64,000 nt of DNA, taken from the NCBI RefSeq assembly GCF_037038585.1, contig NC_092522.1, positions 49,885,661 through 49,949,660 of the forward strand, given 5' to 3'. Positions 13,433 to 59,853 of the stretch are shown here, piece by piece. Below the pieces are notes generated by a model, which saw only the letters and a program-made list of their open reading frames with translations, was not told where the DNA came from and did no database searches. The stretch is from Patagioenas fasciata. Taxonomy: Eukaryota > Chordata > Aves > Columbiformes > Columbidae. How positions within the stretch are numbered: the first letter of the stretch is position 1; each line of letters opens with the position of its first letter. The position numbers and the translations under genes are program-made.

Positions 13433-15479
13433 CAAGAGTCACAGTGTCCAAAGTCAGTCTGCTCAAGTTCAGTGTCATTTTTCAATGCTTAGATCATTTT
13501 ATGTTCTGGCCTCTGGAGTAGTAAGGATGACAGCAGTGTTTTGACAGTTGACCTCCATCATCATCAATGCACTTACAGTTATATAGATAAATATTTGTCA
13601 TCAGGAGGAAAATCTGTGCTCTGCAACCTAAACCCATCAGAGCATTGAGTATCGCTACAGTAGGTGCTAGTTCCACCAGAACTATGTGGTGCTGTGGGGA
13701 TGGTGGTTTCTGCATTCAAACTCTACAGTTCCTGGGAAACAAGAGCTGTGCTGGGATCAGTGGGATAGTAAATGGGAGCACTGGACCACATAGATCTCCC
13801 TGCTCCCAAAGCCATAGCTCTCCTGGGCATAAATGTTTCAGACAAATTTCGAAAGCAGGTGAAAAAAGACCCTGAATGAAGTAAAAGTCACACCACAGTA
13901 CAGATAAGACGACATCCCTTTTTGATCTCTGTTTCAAATGTCATCTTATGGCAATATGCCCTCAGGCCAAGTCAGGTTTGTGGAGAGGAGGAGAAAAGTT
14001 CAGTTTGAAAGAGTGTTTGTACTTCAGAGATGGTTTCTTTCTTGCCATTCCCCTCTGTAGTCAAGCACAAACAATTGTAGGATTTGAAATAAACTCTAGA
14101 GTAGCATTCAAAATAGAAATGTAAAATTCAGTATATTAGAACTCTGGAAGTTGGAAGCCCTGGCTAGAAAACATTTGTGAAGGGGAGCTGCACAGGTTCG
14201 GTGTTGCTACCTTTATATTTCCACCGCTTCCTGACTGATATACCCACTTTTGCGCAGATGTCTCAGACCTGATGCTACCATTACAGGTTATGATCACTGG
14301 CACCTTACACACAGGATGTGTAAAGAAAGAAAGCAGAAGTCCAGTAAAAAGCTACCATGCCATCCTGATTACCTTTAGGATTATGGCTTCCAACATAGGC
14401 ATGAAATTTTTGACTTGAATTCACCTATAGGTCTGCAAGGAATGTTTAGCATACACCCGCTCCCACTGCTGGCAGATGGTAGAGCAGAGAACAGAGACCA
14501 TGAAGATCACAGCATTCCACTCACAGCTTTCCCTTGCAAAGTAGTAGCATAAGGTAACTGAAATCAGTGGTGTTTCAGAACATTTCTTGCACTGCTGAGG
14601 TTTCTGGCTGGAAGTAGCCAGTCAGTCAATCAACTCTCAATCTTGGCACAGAGGTCACATAAAAGAAGAAGATACCTAGCCAGAAGAAAAGCAGGTTTAT
14701 ATGGGTCAGCTCTGTTTATTTTGTGCACCAGAGGACAAACCTGCCCCTTTCCCCCTTGAGCTGGGGAACTACAAAGCTTTAAACCCCTCAGGACTTTTTT
14801 TCCCCTCAGCTTGTCATGAGAATTGCTAGGCAAGATACAAGAAGGAACACAGTAGAGAGGAAAGACTTAAAAAAAAAAAAAAGGAACCTTTAATATATTC
14901 CTACTCTCTATCCCCATTCCTCCTTTTCTATGCTTCAACAGTTTTAATAATCTGGCAAAAGCAAAACCTGAAACTAGAAAATCCTTTCTTACCAAGTGTC
15001 ACAAAATGCTCATAATATACTAAACAACATTATGATGAGAGATGATGCATTTAATATGTTCTGGGTTCGTTTTTTGGGTGGTTTTTTCTTTTTTTTTTCA
15101 CTTGATGCCAGTTAGTTCTGCATTTTAAAATAGCTGCTCTGAAACAAGGCTGCATTTTAAACCAAACAAAAAATTAGGATCTGCTTATGGAACTGAAGGT
15201 AATACAGAAGTGGCTTTTAAACAAGACAGATGAATAAAATAATAATAATGATAATAAAGCAGTGAAATCACTTTTGTGTATAATCTCTTCACTATGAAAA
15301 CAAACCACTGTTACATTTACGCTAAGCATATGTAAACAAAACAGATGGGGGATTTCCCACTGCTGGTTTCTTTCTTCTAAGGATGGTTATTTTCAGTTCA
15401 TAAACTCTCAGCTGTCATCCCTGATTTATCTTCGCAGCACATTTCTGTTGGGGTTACACAGCTAGAGCTTGGGCGATGC

Positions 15480-50332
<34,853 letters not shown>

Positions 50333-51622
50333 GGAAGCCCCTGCCCGTCCCTGCGCTGGATTCTGTAAGCTTTCTCAGCGTGATTTGGCACTTTTTAGTA
50401 AGTCAGTAAAAAACCATTCTCTTCCATGACTTAAAACACTGTACAACATGTTGCTCACTGAGTAATCTGCTAGTTACAGCTAGCCCACTCCATTTTTAAT
50501 TTTACAGCCATAGCAAGCATACCCACTGAACTGAACTTGATTGCAGATGGGTACCTGAACATATCTACACTGCACTGCATACATAGTACACACACGTGCA
50601 CACACTCACACACATACATTTATAAAGCAAAAGGTTAAATGAGTGTATTTTTTTCTCTCATGGCTGGATTTGTTCTAGAAAGATATTAGAGATGCTAGAA
50701 AAAATGAGTAAAACATGGCTGTTGGAGCAATTTACCAGGAGGTGAACTGGATTTCTTTGTCACCTGAAGTCCTTCAATTGAGACAGCATATGTTTTGACA
50801 ACTGAAATGGAGGCTGTCTGCTCAGTTAAAGAATTCTTGGTTGTTCATTACATTCAGGGGCTCAAATGACCATTAATTATTCCTTCTGGTTCTAGACTGC
50901 AGTAAGCTATGGGATAACAATCCCCTAGAATTCAGTGGCAGAACTTACTTTGTTATCTTCAATGAGAATAACGTTGGTTTCTAACACGGCCACATCTGTT
51001 ATTCATTTAAGCTAGAATCATGATATGTGCAGAACTCAGATATGAAAAGCAGAGAGAAAAACAACCTTGGCACATTTTAGTAGTTCTTGTTTAGGTGTGA
51101 TTGTGGAGGCTATCACAGACGGAAGACCTGATTGTAGTTATGAGCACAATTATTGCAAAACAGTGCATGGGATATCCCTTTGAATTGAATATTTAAATAC
51201 AGTACATGCAAAGCAACCCATTTAGAAAAATGCTGCTTTCCAGCCTTGAGCCTGATAAGTCCTGGGCAGCTGTAGTTCCAATGTAGCTTTGAGATCAGAA
51301 GCCTTAATTTTCTATTAGACTAGTGTGAGCTAACTAATGTCTTGATCCTAATGAAGCACTTGAGTGAGAAATTCATAGCATTAATGTGAAATCCATCCTG
51401 AAGAATTTTTCCAGATTGGGACATAAATCTTTTGTGAGATTTATGTGTGTCTGGCACCTCCCATGAAAACAAGCAACCGTTTCAGGTGCTGTCCATGACA
51501 ACTGGAGTCTGGCTGACGGGGAACTTCCCATAGCTGTGGCACAGCCACCCGTGTGCTGTTGTCAGGAAACACCTTAATTTGTGTGTGTGCTTCTTTTCCT
51601 CTGAACCCAGTTAATGTATGCT

Positions 51623-51638
51623 AGTGTGTGTGTGTGTA
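51623..51638. repeat. (GT)n microsatellite
   Basis: Alternating GT dinucleotides of about eight units. Simple repeat. Confidence 0.8.
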
Positions 51639-52618
51639 TAACAGTAATGCAGTAAGAACACAACGCAGCAGACTGCGTGAGCTCATGACATCTCAGACTC
51701 TGCCACTAAACCTACCTAAGTGTGGTGCTATCAAATAAGAAAAGCCTAAACTCTTACATCCCATCGAGGTACTACTTCCTTTTTATGAATCCTGCTGCTT
51801 ATACAAATTTTCCTCTCGAAGCACACACATACGCACACACACATTGTTACAAGACATGTAATTATTAAACCTGAAAACAAATAGTCTAACCAAAATCCAG
51901 CTTACTGCCTTGCATTAAACCACAGCCACAGGACGGACAGCTCAGACCTGCTTTCAGGCAGCCTCCTGGCCCCTCAAGCATCCTGCTGCTGCTCCACTTC
52001 TGCTCTCTGGCTGGAGCCCATCGCTCAGGTAGTGCTGAGGGATGGCAAGGCTTCCCCATGACAGAGCAGCCAGGATCCTCCCTGGGGTCATCCCACCTCA
52101 GAGCCATTGTGGGGAGCTGCCGAAATAGTCCTGGGTTCTTGCAAAGACAAAAAGCAGTCTGCCATCATGCTGCCTGTAACCAACCAAGCATCCTGTAGCT
52201 CACTTCTCCTGCAGAACAGCACTGCACCTTCAGTGATGTCAAGACTGAAATAGGAAGCAAAACTGATGACGGGAGAAATTAATGTAAGTGGGAAAGCAAC
52301 AGTACTTTCTTCAAAGTCTGGAATGGATTGTGTTAGCAAGCTTGTAGACGTTGGAATAACTGTGCTATGCTCATCGTGGTTTCTTAAAGAACAGCAGAGA
52401 CCAGCTGTGTTATAATTTTGGTTTAACTTAATACCATATGAACTCATGCAGGATTTTCTAATTAGTGGGTCTGTTTTAACCTACCTCAGCTAGAATGCTA
52501 CTGGACCCCGAATTTCCTCTTGAGCGTGCTCATTGTAAAGTTGTCTCCTACGAAGCTAACAGCTGTAATCATAGCATTGGCTTTGAGTATCACCAGTCAG
52601 AGCAGTGTATGGAAATAC

Positions 52619-52626
52619 TGTACATA
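52619..52626 (+). promoter_or_regulatory. Pumilio-type element TGTACATA
   Basis: Matches the TGTANATA consensus of Pumilio-family repressors in presumptive TRIM67 3' UTR. A second TGTAAATA occurs at about 54568-54575. An eight-base match is weak alone; it matters only if the transcript extends this far. Confidence 0.3.
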
Positions 52627-53227
52627 AGTTGCACATAGTTTTTTATATTGGGAAACATCTCATTATAGTTTTAATACAGAGGGCACTCCATGTTCACTTT
52701 AAAAGGACATTGTTTGTTTTGAGACTGAACCTTTGTCTTTACTCCCAGCTTCTGCGAAGGAAACTCAAATGAATTTACATCTTTCCAATCTTCAGCCACT
52801 GCCAGATGCTTAAAGTTAATTTTGAATGGGTTTTAGAAGTGTTCAAGGTACTTGGTTTTGGTTTTCATAGTTGCTTTGGTATCAGTTCCTGATGTGTTAT
52901 ACCTTGGGGAGAATGCAGTGAGTGGTACAGGTTACTAAGTTCTCATGGAAATAAGGACAGGAGCTAGGGACATAATTCAGAGCTGCAGAGAAGCTTGTTT
53001 GTTATCCTCTACACATTCTAATATTCATAAATGCGGAGTACAGACTACCTACCACTACAGTCTCCGTTTAACCTAGTGGAAATGCAAATAAAAAAAAGGG
53101 AATATAGTTAGAAGTAGGTATCTGGCTTTAGTAAGACTAATTTAGCCTAGGTCAAAAACTAAACAAAGTGGTTGTATGTGTTAGTTGTGTACACATTCAA
53201 GGACTTGGATTTGGCATGGCCTTGAGC

Positions 53228-53233
53228 AATAAA
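53228..53233 (+). promoter_or_regulatory. Candidate proximal TRIM67 poly(A) signal
   Basis: AATAAA about 2.9 kb after the stop codon. The next 40 bases are moderately GT- and T-rich (GAGTGTAGTCTCATGTCTTC), which could serve as the downstream element. Another AATAAA lies at 53087 in an A-run. Confidence 0.35.
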
Positions 53234-55680
53234 CCAATTACTCCAATAGAGTGTAGTCTCATGTCTTCAACTGGATACCTTTTGGTAGTTTGATTAACAG
53301 AAATAATGATTAAGTAGTTAGAATTATGCTAGGAAACTATTTACTGCACACATGACTATTTATGTGGAGCATCCAGATGGCCACGGGAGCCACCTGGGCA
53401 TAGGCAGAGCAGAATTTTCCCTTTGCAGAACAGCATCACATGGGGACAAGTGGGGCACTTCTACCTCTCTGCTCAGGCTGGAGGTAGCTTGCCTCTCTCC
53501 AGCTAACTTCCCTGAGGTCTGGCTAGTTATAAACCCAGCAGTTCACATGTTCTTCATCTGCAGCATCTCTTGCGCCAGTTTGCATTTCCTCCAAATCCTT
53601 TGTTTAGGAGGAAGCCAGCCTTTAGTAGTTCAGTCCTTGCAGAAACTGTATTGCTGACTGTCCAGGGAGAACCCAGGGGGCTGAAAAGTAGCATAGAGAC
53701 TTCTTTGGATGTCTCCTGATGCCTTTGATTCCTTGATTCCTGGACCCACACAGCTCTGCCTTTCATAGGGCTCTTTGCTCCTAGATGCCAGGCTGTTCCT
53801 CATCAGGAGGAGAGCAGAGCCTTTTGCACTGGGATGAATCTCATCCGCTGTGGTGCAGAGTCCACACAAGGTAGCTATAAATTGACTTGACATTAAAAAA
53901 ACCCTCAAACCCTCCTTTATTAAATGTAACAAAGCTTGACTTCTGCATGTGCCAGTTTGTAACCTCTGCACTGCTGCTAAATAAATACAGCAGGCAAACT
54001 TTCTGTCTTGCAGAGCCACAAAGGACTCCTAGCATTTATCTACCCCTGTAAACACCAACATTAGCCTTTGTGAATCTTCCTGGCTCTTTCCTCTGCATAT
54101 TTCCCTGTTTAGTGGGAGCAAACAGAAGCACTGTGCCATCAGAAGCACCGTCAGACTTGCCAAGACATGCAACACTACACAATTTCCACTCCTTTCTTTT
54201 CCCTCATCAACTCAAAAAGAACTCACTGGAAGACCTCTAAGACCCAATATCAATATAAGCACAGGCCTAGCTGACAGTCTCTTACTACTTCTGCTGTGGA
54301 AAGGTATGTGCTGTACAATAAACATCAGTGAGGACAGCAGCATACTGTGGTGCAGCATGAATTTGGAAAGCAATTTGGCTTCTAAAACAGAAAAGGCAGG
54401 CAAACAGCACTGTGACCTCCCACACTTGCCTATATATTTAAGATACATAGAGGAAAATATATTGGACTGAACAAAATAATAATATAAAAGCATGAGCTTA
54501 CATATATCAGAGTTTATGAGGAAAAGTGTTAAATGTAATTTATTATATGCATAATGTTTCATCACATTGTAAATAATGCCATTATAGTGTATTGCTGTAG
54601 TTTGTTCTTGGCTGGTGATAGAGTTCCGTCATAGTGCTGTGTAAGCTTGTTTTTTAATTTTTTTTTTCAAAGTGTAGTTAGTAAAGATGGCAGAGAGCAC
54701 CCCATACTCTTGTTTCCTAGTCATTCTAGGGAAAGTAGAAATGAGATGCAGATCTTCTTTCTTTCTTTTTTACATAGTAGTCTTTCTTAAACAAGGAAGG
54801 AGAGAGAAGAGGTCAAGGTTAAACTGCCACTACCACTGTATGAAAAACCCTGTGTTCGTGACTCCTAACTAGAGGTGGTGCATTTTAGATCACAATTCAG
54901 ATAACCCATTCCTTCGAGAAGGGATGCACAGTACCAGCAACGTGGTAGCAGCAGCTTTCTGGTGTTACCTAGTACATCCTTTGCTCGCAAACAGAAAGAG
55001 TTGTTAGACCTAGTCTCAGGCCTTACCAGTTTTGCAGCATTCTGTTTGAACAGCAAAGTAAACAATTCAACTTTGAACCAGGCAAGATAACATGCAAAAC
55101 CCCAAGCATCTTGGCTAGATCAACTTTGGAAGGGAGATTACAGTTTCAAGTCCTTCCACAGGTTACGGTAACAAATCAAACACACTGCAAATGTAAAGGG
55201 AACTTGTCACTGAAAATTATCAAAACAAAAATGGAGAGTCTTTTTATTTTTCAAAAGTGAGCTGCTTCTAGTTTTTACTGACAACATTTCTGGCGATTCC
55301 TCTGCCCAGCACTACTGAATACTGCACACACGCAACTGGCTGGAGCGGCAGCCTGAAGCACAAATCCATCACAAATAAGACGCACTTGGTCTCCTTACAC
55401 GCAGAAGCCCACGTGCAAGGCACAGAGACTGATATGTGGGGCTCCTACACCTTTGCACAATATAGGAGATAGATGTGCATTTCACTGAGAGAGGTACTCA
55501 GCAACATTTCCCTTCTGTTAAAAGACCTTTTGTTACATTTGTATTGCAAACAAATCCAAGAAGAATTAATCACAAAATTATTTTTTATGCCAATTGGAGA
55601 ATTTATAATGTTTTCTTGTGAAGCAAGATTCCTGGATCATGATTGCATTCCTTCATCATCCACCTCCCTTAAATGTTGTC

Positions 55681-55686
55681 AATAAA
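55681..55686 (+). promoter_or_regulatory. Candidate distal TRIM67 poly(A) signal
   Basis: AATAAA in UTR-like sequence 5.3 kb after the stop; further hexamers lie at 55741 and 56185. Which, if any, is used cannot be told from sequence. Confidence 0.3.
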
Positions 55687-56102
55687 AACACTAACCTTTC
55701 TAGGTAGCATGGTGAGAAGACATTATGTGATGAATATTAAAATAAATGCATGAGGTAAACCTGCTGTTATTTCTGATTGTTATATGAAGCATGAATAACA
55801 CTAATTAAAATGTTGGCAACAAAGTGCAAAGGAATACAAAACCAGTATTCACTTCTGGTTAAATGAAAGACAAGAAGTTGTTTCTGTGTTTTCTTAACCA
55901 CAACATCTTTTTCTTTATCATCATTTCCCATAGCTTATATGAATTTGGAGCTGGTGAAATATACATCTCTGCTGTATGTGTCTATCACCAGACCAAGAGG
56001 AAAATATAAACTTTTTATAATTTTTTACCTGTAGCAAAAGTTTGTATTTTTTGAATTAGAAACAAACTGCTTTTTGTCTTTTGGTCCAACTAAAACTTTG
56101 TG

Positions 56103-56139
56103 TATTATTACTACTATTATTATTACTGTTATTATTACC
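56103..56139. repeat. TTA/TAC imperfect trinucleotide repeat
   Basis: Imperfect TATTATTAC-type repeat of about 36 bases in AT-rich sequence. Confidence 0.75.
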
Positions 56140-59078
56140 CTTTTGGAAAAACTGACACGAGTTTATTCTGGTTTACAGTTTCTAAATAAATTCTTAAAAC
56201 ATTGCCAACAAATTCAGGTTCAGTACCCTATTTGTTCTTACAAATTATTACAAAAAATATTATGTCATAACGTAGATGAGGCGCTTGTGCAGGACGTACA
56301 CCTGCTGGTACCTGCCTGCGCTGTTACCATAATCAAGAATAATGCGGTAGCTGGAGAAAGCCAAGAGTCCTCCCTCAGAGTGACCATCTGTGCTGCAACT
56401 ACAGCCATGTCCTGGATTCCGTGACATGGAGCACCTCTCTTAGTACCACTCTATCAGCTCTGGCATGTGTTGGTTTATAGAGTACCTGGGGATGTGCTAT
56501 CTGGCTCCAGCCCATCTTAGACACTTGGGGTGATTTCTTAGTCTCCAGAAATTTTTGACACTGGAGTGAGCAGAGCCTGAAAATAACTATGACACCAGTA
56601 GGATGCCATTGGAAAGGCCGTTGGGTAAGTATAGAAGTCCAACTGGGCAGAAAAGACAAAATTTTGTGAGATGGTTTAAAATGACATACTGTCCTGGAGC
56701 TGCACACTGCTATCAAGCAGATGCCTTGAAAGGCACCAAGCAATGCTGAAAAGGTAGCACACATAGCTCCTGTAAAAAGGCACCCTTCGAAGTTCTGTGG
56801 ACCTTCATAAATGCCTGTTAATAAAGCAGAATAAAGCATGGAGACACAATGACAGCAGCACCAGGGTAAGAAACAAAAACTCGACCTAAAGGAACAGTCA
56901 GGAGAGAGTACAGACACGAGTATGGAGGCACCATCCATCAGGGCTTTTTTTCCAGCCCCATCCCCCCCTGCCAAGAGACGACAACTTGGCATCACCTCCT
57001 CCATGGCAAAGGGTTTGACTGAGAGGAAGGATAATCACAATGGCTTTAGCATATGGGGTGACAGGAATAAAGCTTACTGTCACAGGCAAAAGGCATGAGA
57101 AAGAGCAGATAAGGAAAAATCCTTCCATTCTTCCTTTCTCCCTCATTCCTCTATTAGACTGCAGGCAGAGGGCAAAATAAGATGGTCCCTGCTCTCCCTC
57201 ACCCACAACCAACCAACCATTGTATTATTCAATCAACACTGGCTTTCATGTACCAGGACATGCTCCAAAAGCAACACAGCCTGCTGCCTGAACGTACATT
57301 CACATACTCTGTTAACTAACAACACATTCCAGTTCAGAGAAACACTGGGTGCATAAAAGGATCTCAAGAGCTGTTTACCAAATATCAGTTGTTATCATTT
57401 TTGTTAATGCATATAGTAAGAAAATGGGATGAAAGGTACAATGTTTGGCTGAGAACATGTAGCATGCAGTATGGCCAAATTATATCACCTTGGGGATTGC
57501 TGTTAAAAAGCACCCTATCATCATATAACAGAAACATTTTGCAATGCCCACACAGCACTACTAAATGTGTGAGAAAATCCAAAATTCTGTATGACTTTTA
57601 CTTCCCCCACCCTGAAGTTTTCATGTTCCACTGTCAGCTTGGCCTTTCAATTTTCAGCTTTTCATATTAAGAACTGAATTTCTTTCATGTCTTCTTTAAC
57701 AGAACTTACACAGTTTGAGACCAGGTCTGCAAAAACTAGACAATCCATTCTGACCAGGTTTCACTCACAGATAGCTTTTGGTAGCTGTGGATGTGGAAAG
57801 TGAACCCTTTGAATTACCTAAATTGATTCAGGACATGACATAAACTCACATGACATGTTATACTGAAAGCCAGATGAACAAAACTGTCTAGAATGGAGCT
57901 CAAGGATTAATTAGGAATTAAAAAGTAAAGGTTATCCCACAACATCCAAAGCCTATGTGTTGCCTCAACAAGTCGGTATTCTGTACTCAATCCTGCTTAA
58001 GTAATTACACCTTCACATGCAATTATGATTTGACGTTCCTCTATATTCAGTAACCCGAAAGGGTTGTTAATTCCGGTTTGAATCTGCAAACAATACTCAA
58101 TAAGAAGAAATCCAATTATGCAATGACAAATTGTGATAGCAGTATTTAGCAACCGAGCTCTGTGTGCCCCTCCCTGTCCCACACGGCTCCAGAAACACTC
58201 CCTTCAGCTTCTCACCTGCCTCTCTTCTTGGGCCCCTCTGTGCTGGCACAGCATTTCTCCAGGACCTGAAAGTATGATGGAAAGTATGGGGGGAAGGAGT
58301 GCATGATAAATCATCCCCTTCTATGGTATGGCTCTCCCCACCCCAGAATGTGTCATCCTGAGAAGGGGGCAGCCTCCAATGCTGTTTGGGAGCGGACTGT
58401 GCTGTTGTTCTTTTGCCAGCTGCCAGGTGATGTGGACCCTGTCACTTGCTCAGGGTTAGAGATGACCTTAGTGAGGCTGCCGGGTGGCAGCCAGGAAGCA
58501 TGCTTCCCCCTCTGCAGGGGTACGCCAAATTTCACCAATATATCACCAATATATCCAGAAGAAGTTTCTCCAGGAAGGGCTGTTTGCCTTCTTGTATGCC
58601 CCTGTTTCACTGCCAGAGCTGTTCAAACAAGCTCCAGATAACCTTACACATAAACACCACCACACTGAACTTCTTCCTCTGTTGTTCAACAGTTAACCTA
58701 TTTTTGTCTCCCCCCCCAAATATTCAAGTTTCTTTAGTTTGAGGTAGAACAGAGAGAACATCTTGAAAAGCTACTAACAATTACCTTTTCTAATGTAAAG
58801 ACACAACCTTAAAAACAAACAAAAATTTTAGCTACAGAGAACAAATCTGTTATTTGAGAAACATCAAGTTGCTGAAATTTAAATAGCACTAAAATTTCTG
58901 TTTTGACAAAGATTTCCTAAGAAAAGTCTTATGAGGCAGGGAAACACTGATCAAAACCAAGATGAGCTAACCATGAACAACTGGTAGCTCTAGGGTGCCT
59001 ATGGCTCATTAGGCTCTGGTCTCAAGTCTTAAATATTTTTGGCTTTGGTGTTGGCTATTTCTAAAAAACCAAAAACAA

Positions 59079-59110
59079 AACACACACACACACAAAACAA
59101 GCACACAAAA
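59079..59110. repeat. (CA)n and A-rich simple repeat
   Basis: About eight CA units flanked by ACAAAA-type sequence. Confidence 0.8.
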
Positions 59111-59560
59111 CTAAATCAACCAACCCACCAGACCACCATTTGAAACAGTGCTTAAAATACTTTTGAGTTCTCTGCAGAGATACAACAATTCTTACCTGGA
59201 ACAAAACTTTACAAAATCTCATTTTCATTCCAAAGTAGGTAATTTTGAAACTTTATGATGTTTTGCTGGACAGGTAAACTGTTGTGCAGTTCCACTGTCC
59301 ACTAACAATTCATACAGATCCTGGGCATGCATCTGTTTCTGTAAGCATTGAAGAATACCTACTTCAGGTTCAGTGAGAGTAATGTACTGCTTTTTCGATA
59401 TTCCTTCCAGATGAAAGAGCAATATATTTTAATCCGTTAATGGATTAAATTAATATTTTACTCATAGCCAATAAGCTGATTCCAGAAAGTGAAATGCTTT
59501 CTTAGTACATATTGACTAATAAAAATAGCCTATGTAACCTTCTTAATAAAAAGTCTTAGT

Positions 59561-59566
59561 TTTATT
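59561..59566 (-). terminator. Poly(A) signal of the C1orf131 orthologue
   Basis: TTTATT on the + strand is AATAAA on the minus strand, 158 bases after the stop codon of the convergent gene. T-rich sequence follows on the transcript strand. It is the first AATAAA downstream of the stop and so the likely end of the transcript. Confidence 0.55.
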
Positions 59567-59723
59567 TATAAAATGGTAAATTCTCATATTCTCCCCAAGG
59601 GAGAACGGAAGATAAGAAATCCTGCAACAAAAAAATAAGGTAAAAGAGGCTCTGTAAGCCTGTTTTGGTGGCAATGTGAATTCTATCTTATGCATATTGT
59701 CCATTTCACTGTGTATCAAAAGT

Positions 59724-59853
59724 TCATTTGATAACTTTAGATGATTTAATTTTCTTTATGTCATGGCTTTGCAGAATCAAGGTCCCATCTCTGAATTTTC
59801 CAACTTGTCCTGCAGGCCAAATGCTAGGCACCAATTTCTTCCTTTTGGCCTTC
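59724..59853 (-). CDS. C1orf131: C1orf131 terminal exon
   Basis: The first base completes Arg of the split codon AG|G; then come 42 residues and TGA (59726-59724). The peptide begins [20 protein letters not shown] and ends [13 protein letters not shown]. The PAGQVGKF...DGTL stretch is the conserved C-terminal motif of the family. Acceptor ATTTCAG. Confidence 0.92.

Larger units (their letters stand above)
50333..59560. other. TRIM67 3' UTR candidate and tail-to-tail intergenic DNA
   Basis: No coding exon is recognised between the TRIM67 stop and the end of the convergent gene. AATAAA hexamers on the + strand lie at 53087, 53228, 55681, 55741 and 56185, so the 3' UTR could be anything from 2.8 to 5.9 kb. 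UTR-like AT-rich sequence, with TGTANATA Pumilio-type motifs at 52619 and near 54570, supports a long UTR. Simple repeats: GT run near 51623-51637, CA-rich tracts near 50590-50615 and 51824-51842, and a TTA/TAC repeat near 56103-56138. A 201-codon minus-strand frame (56399-57004) is not recognised as a gene. Confidence 0.65.
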
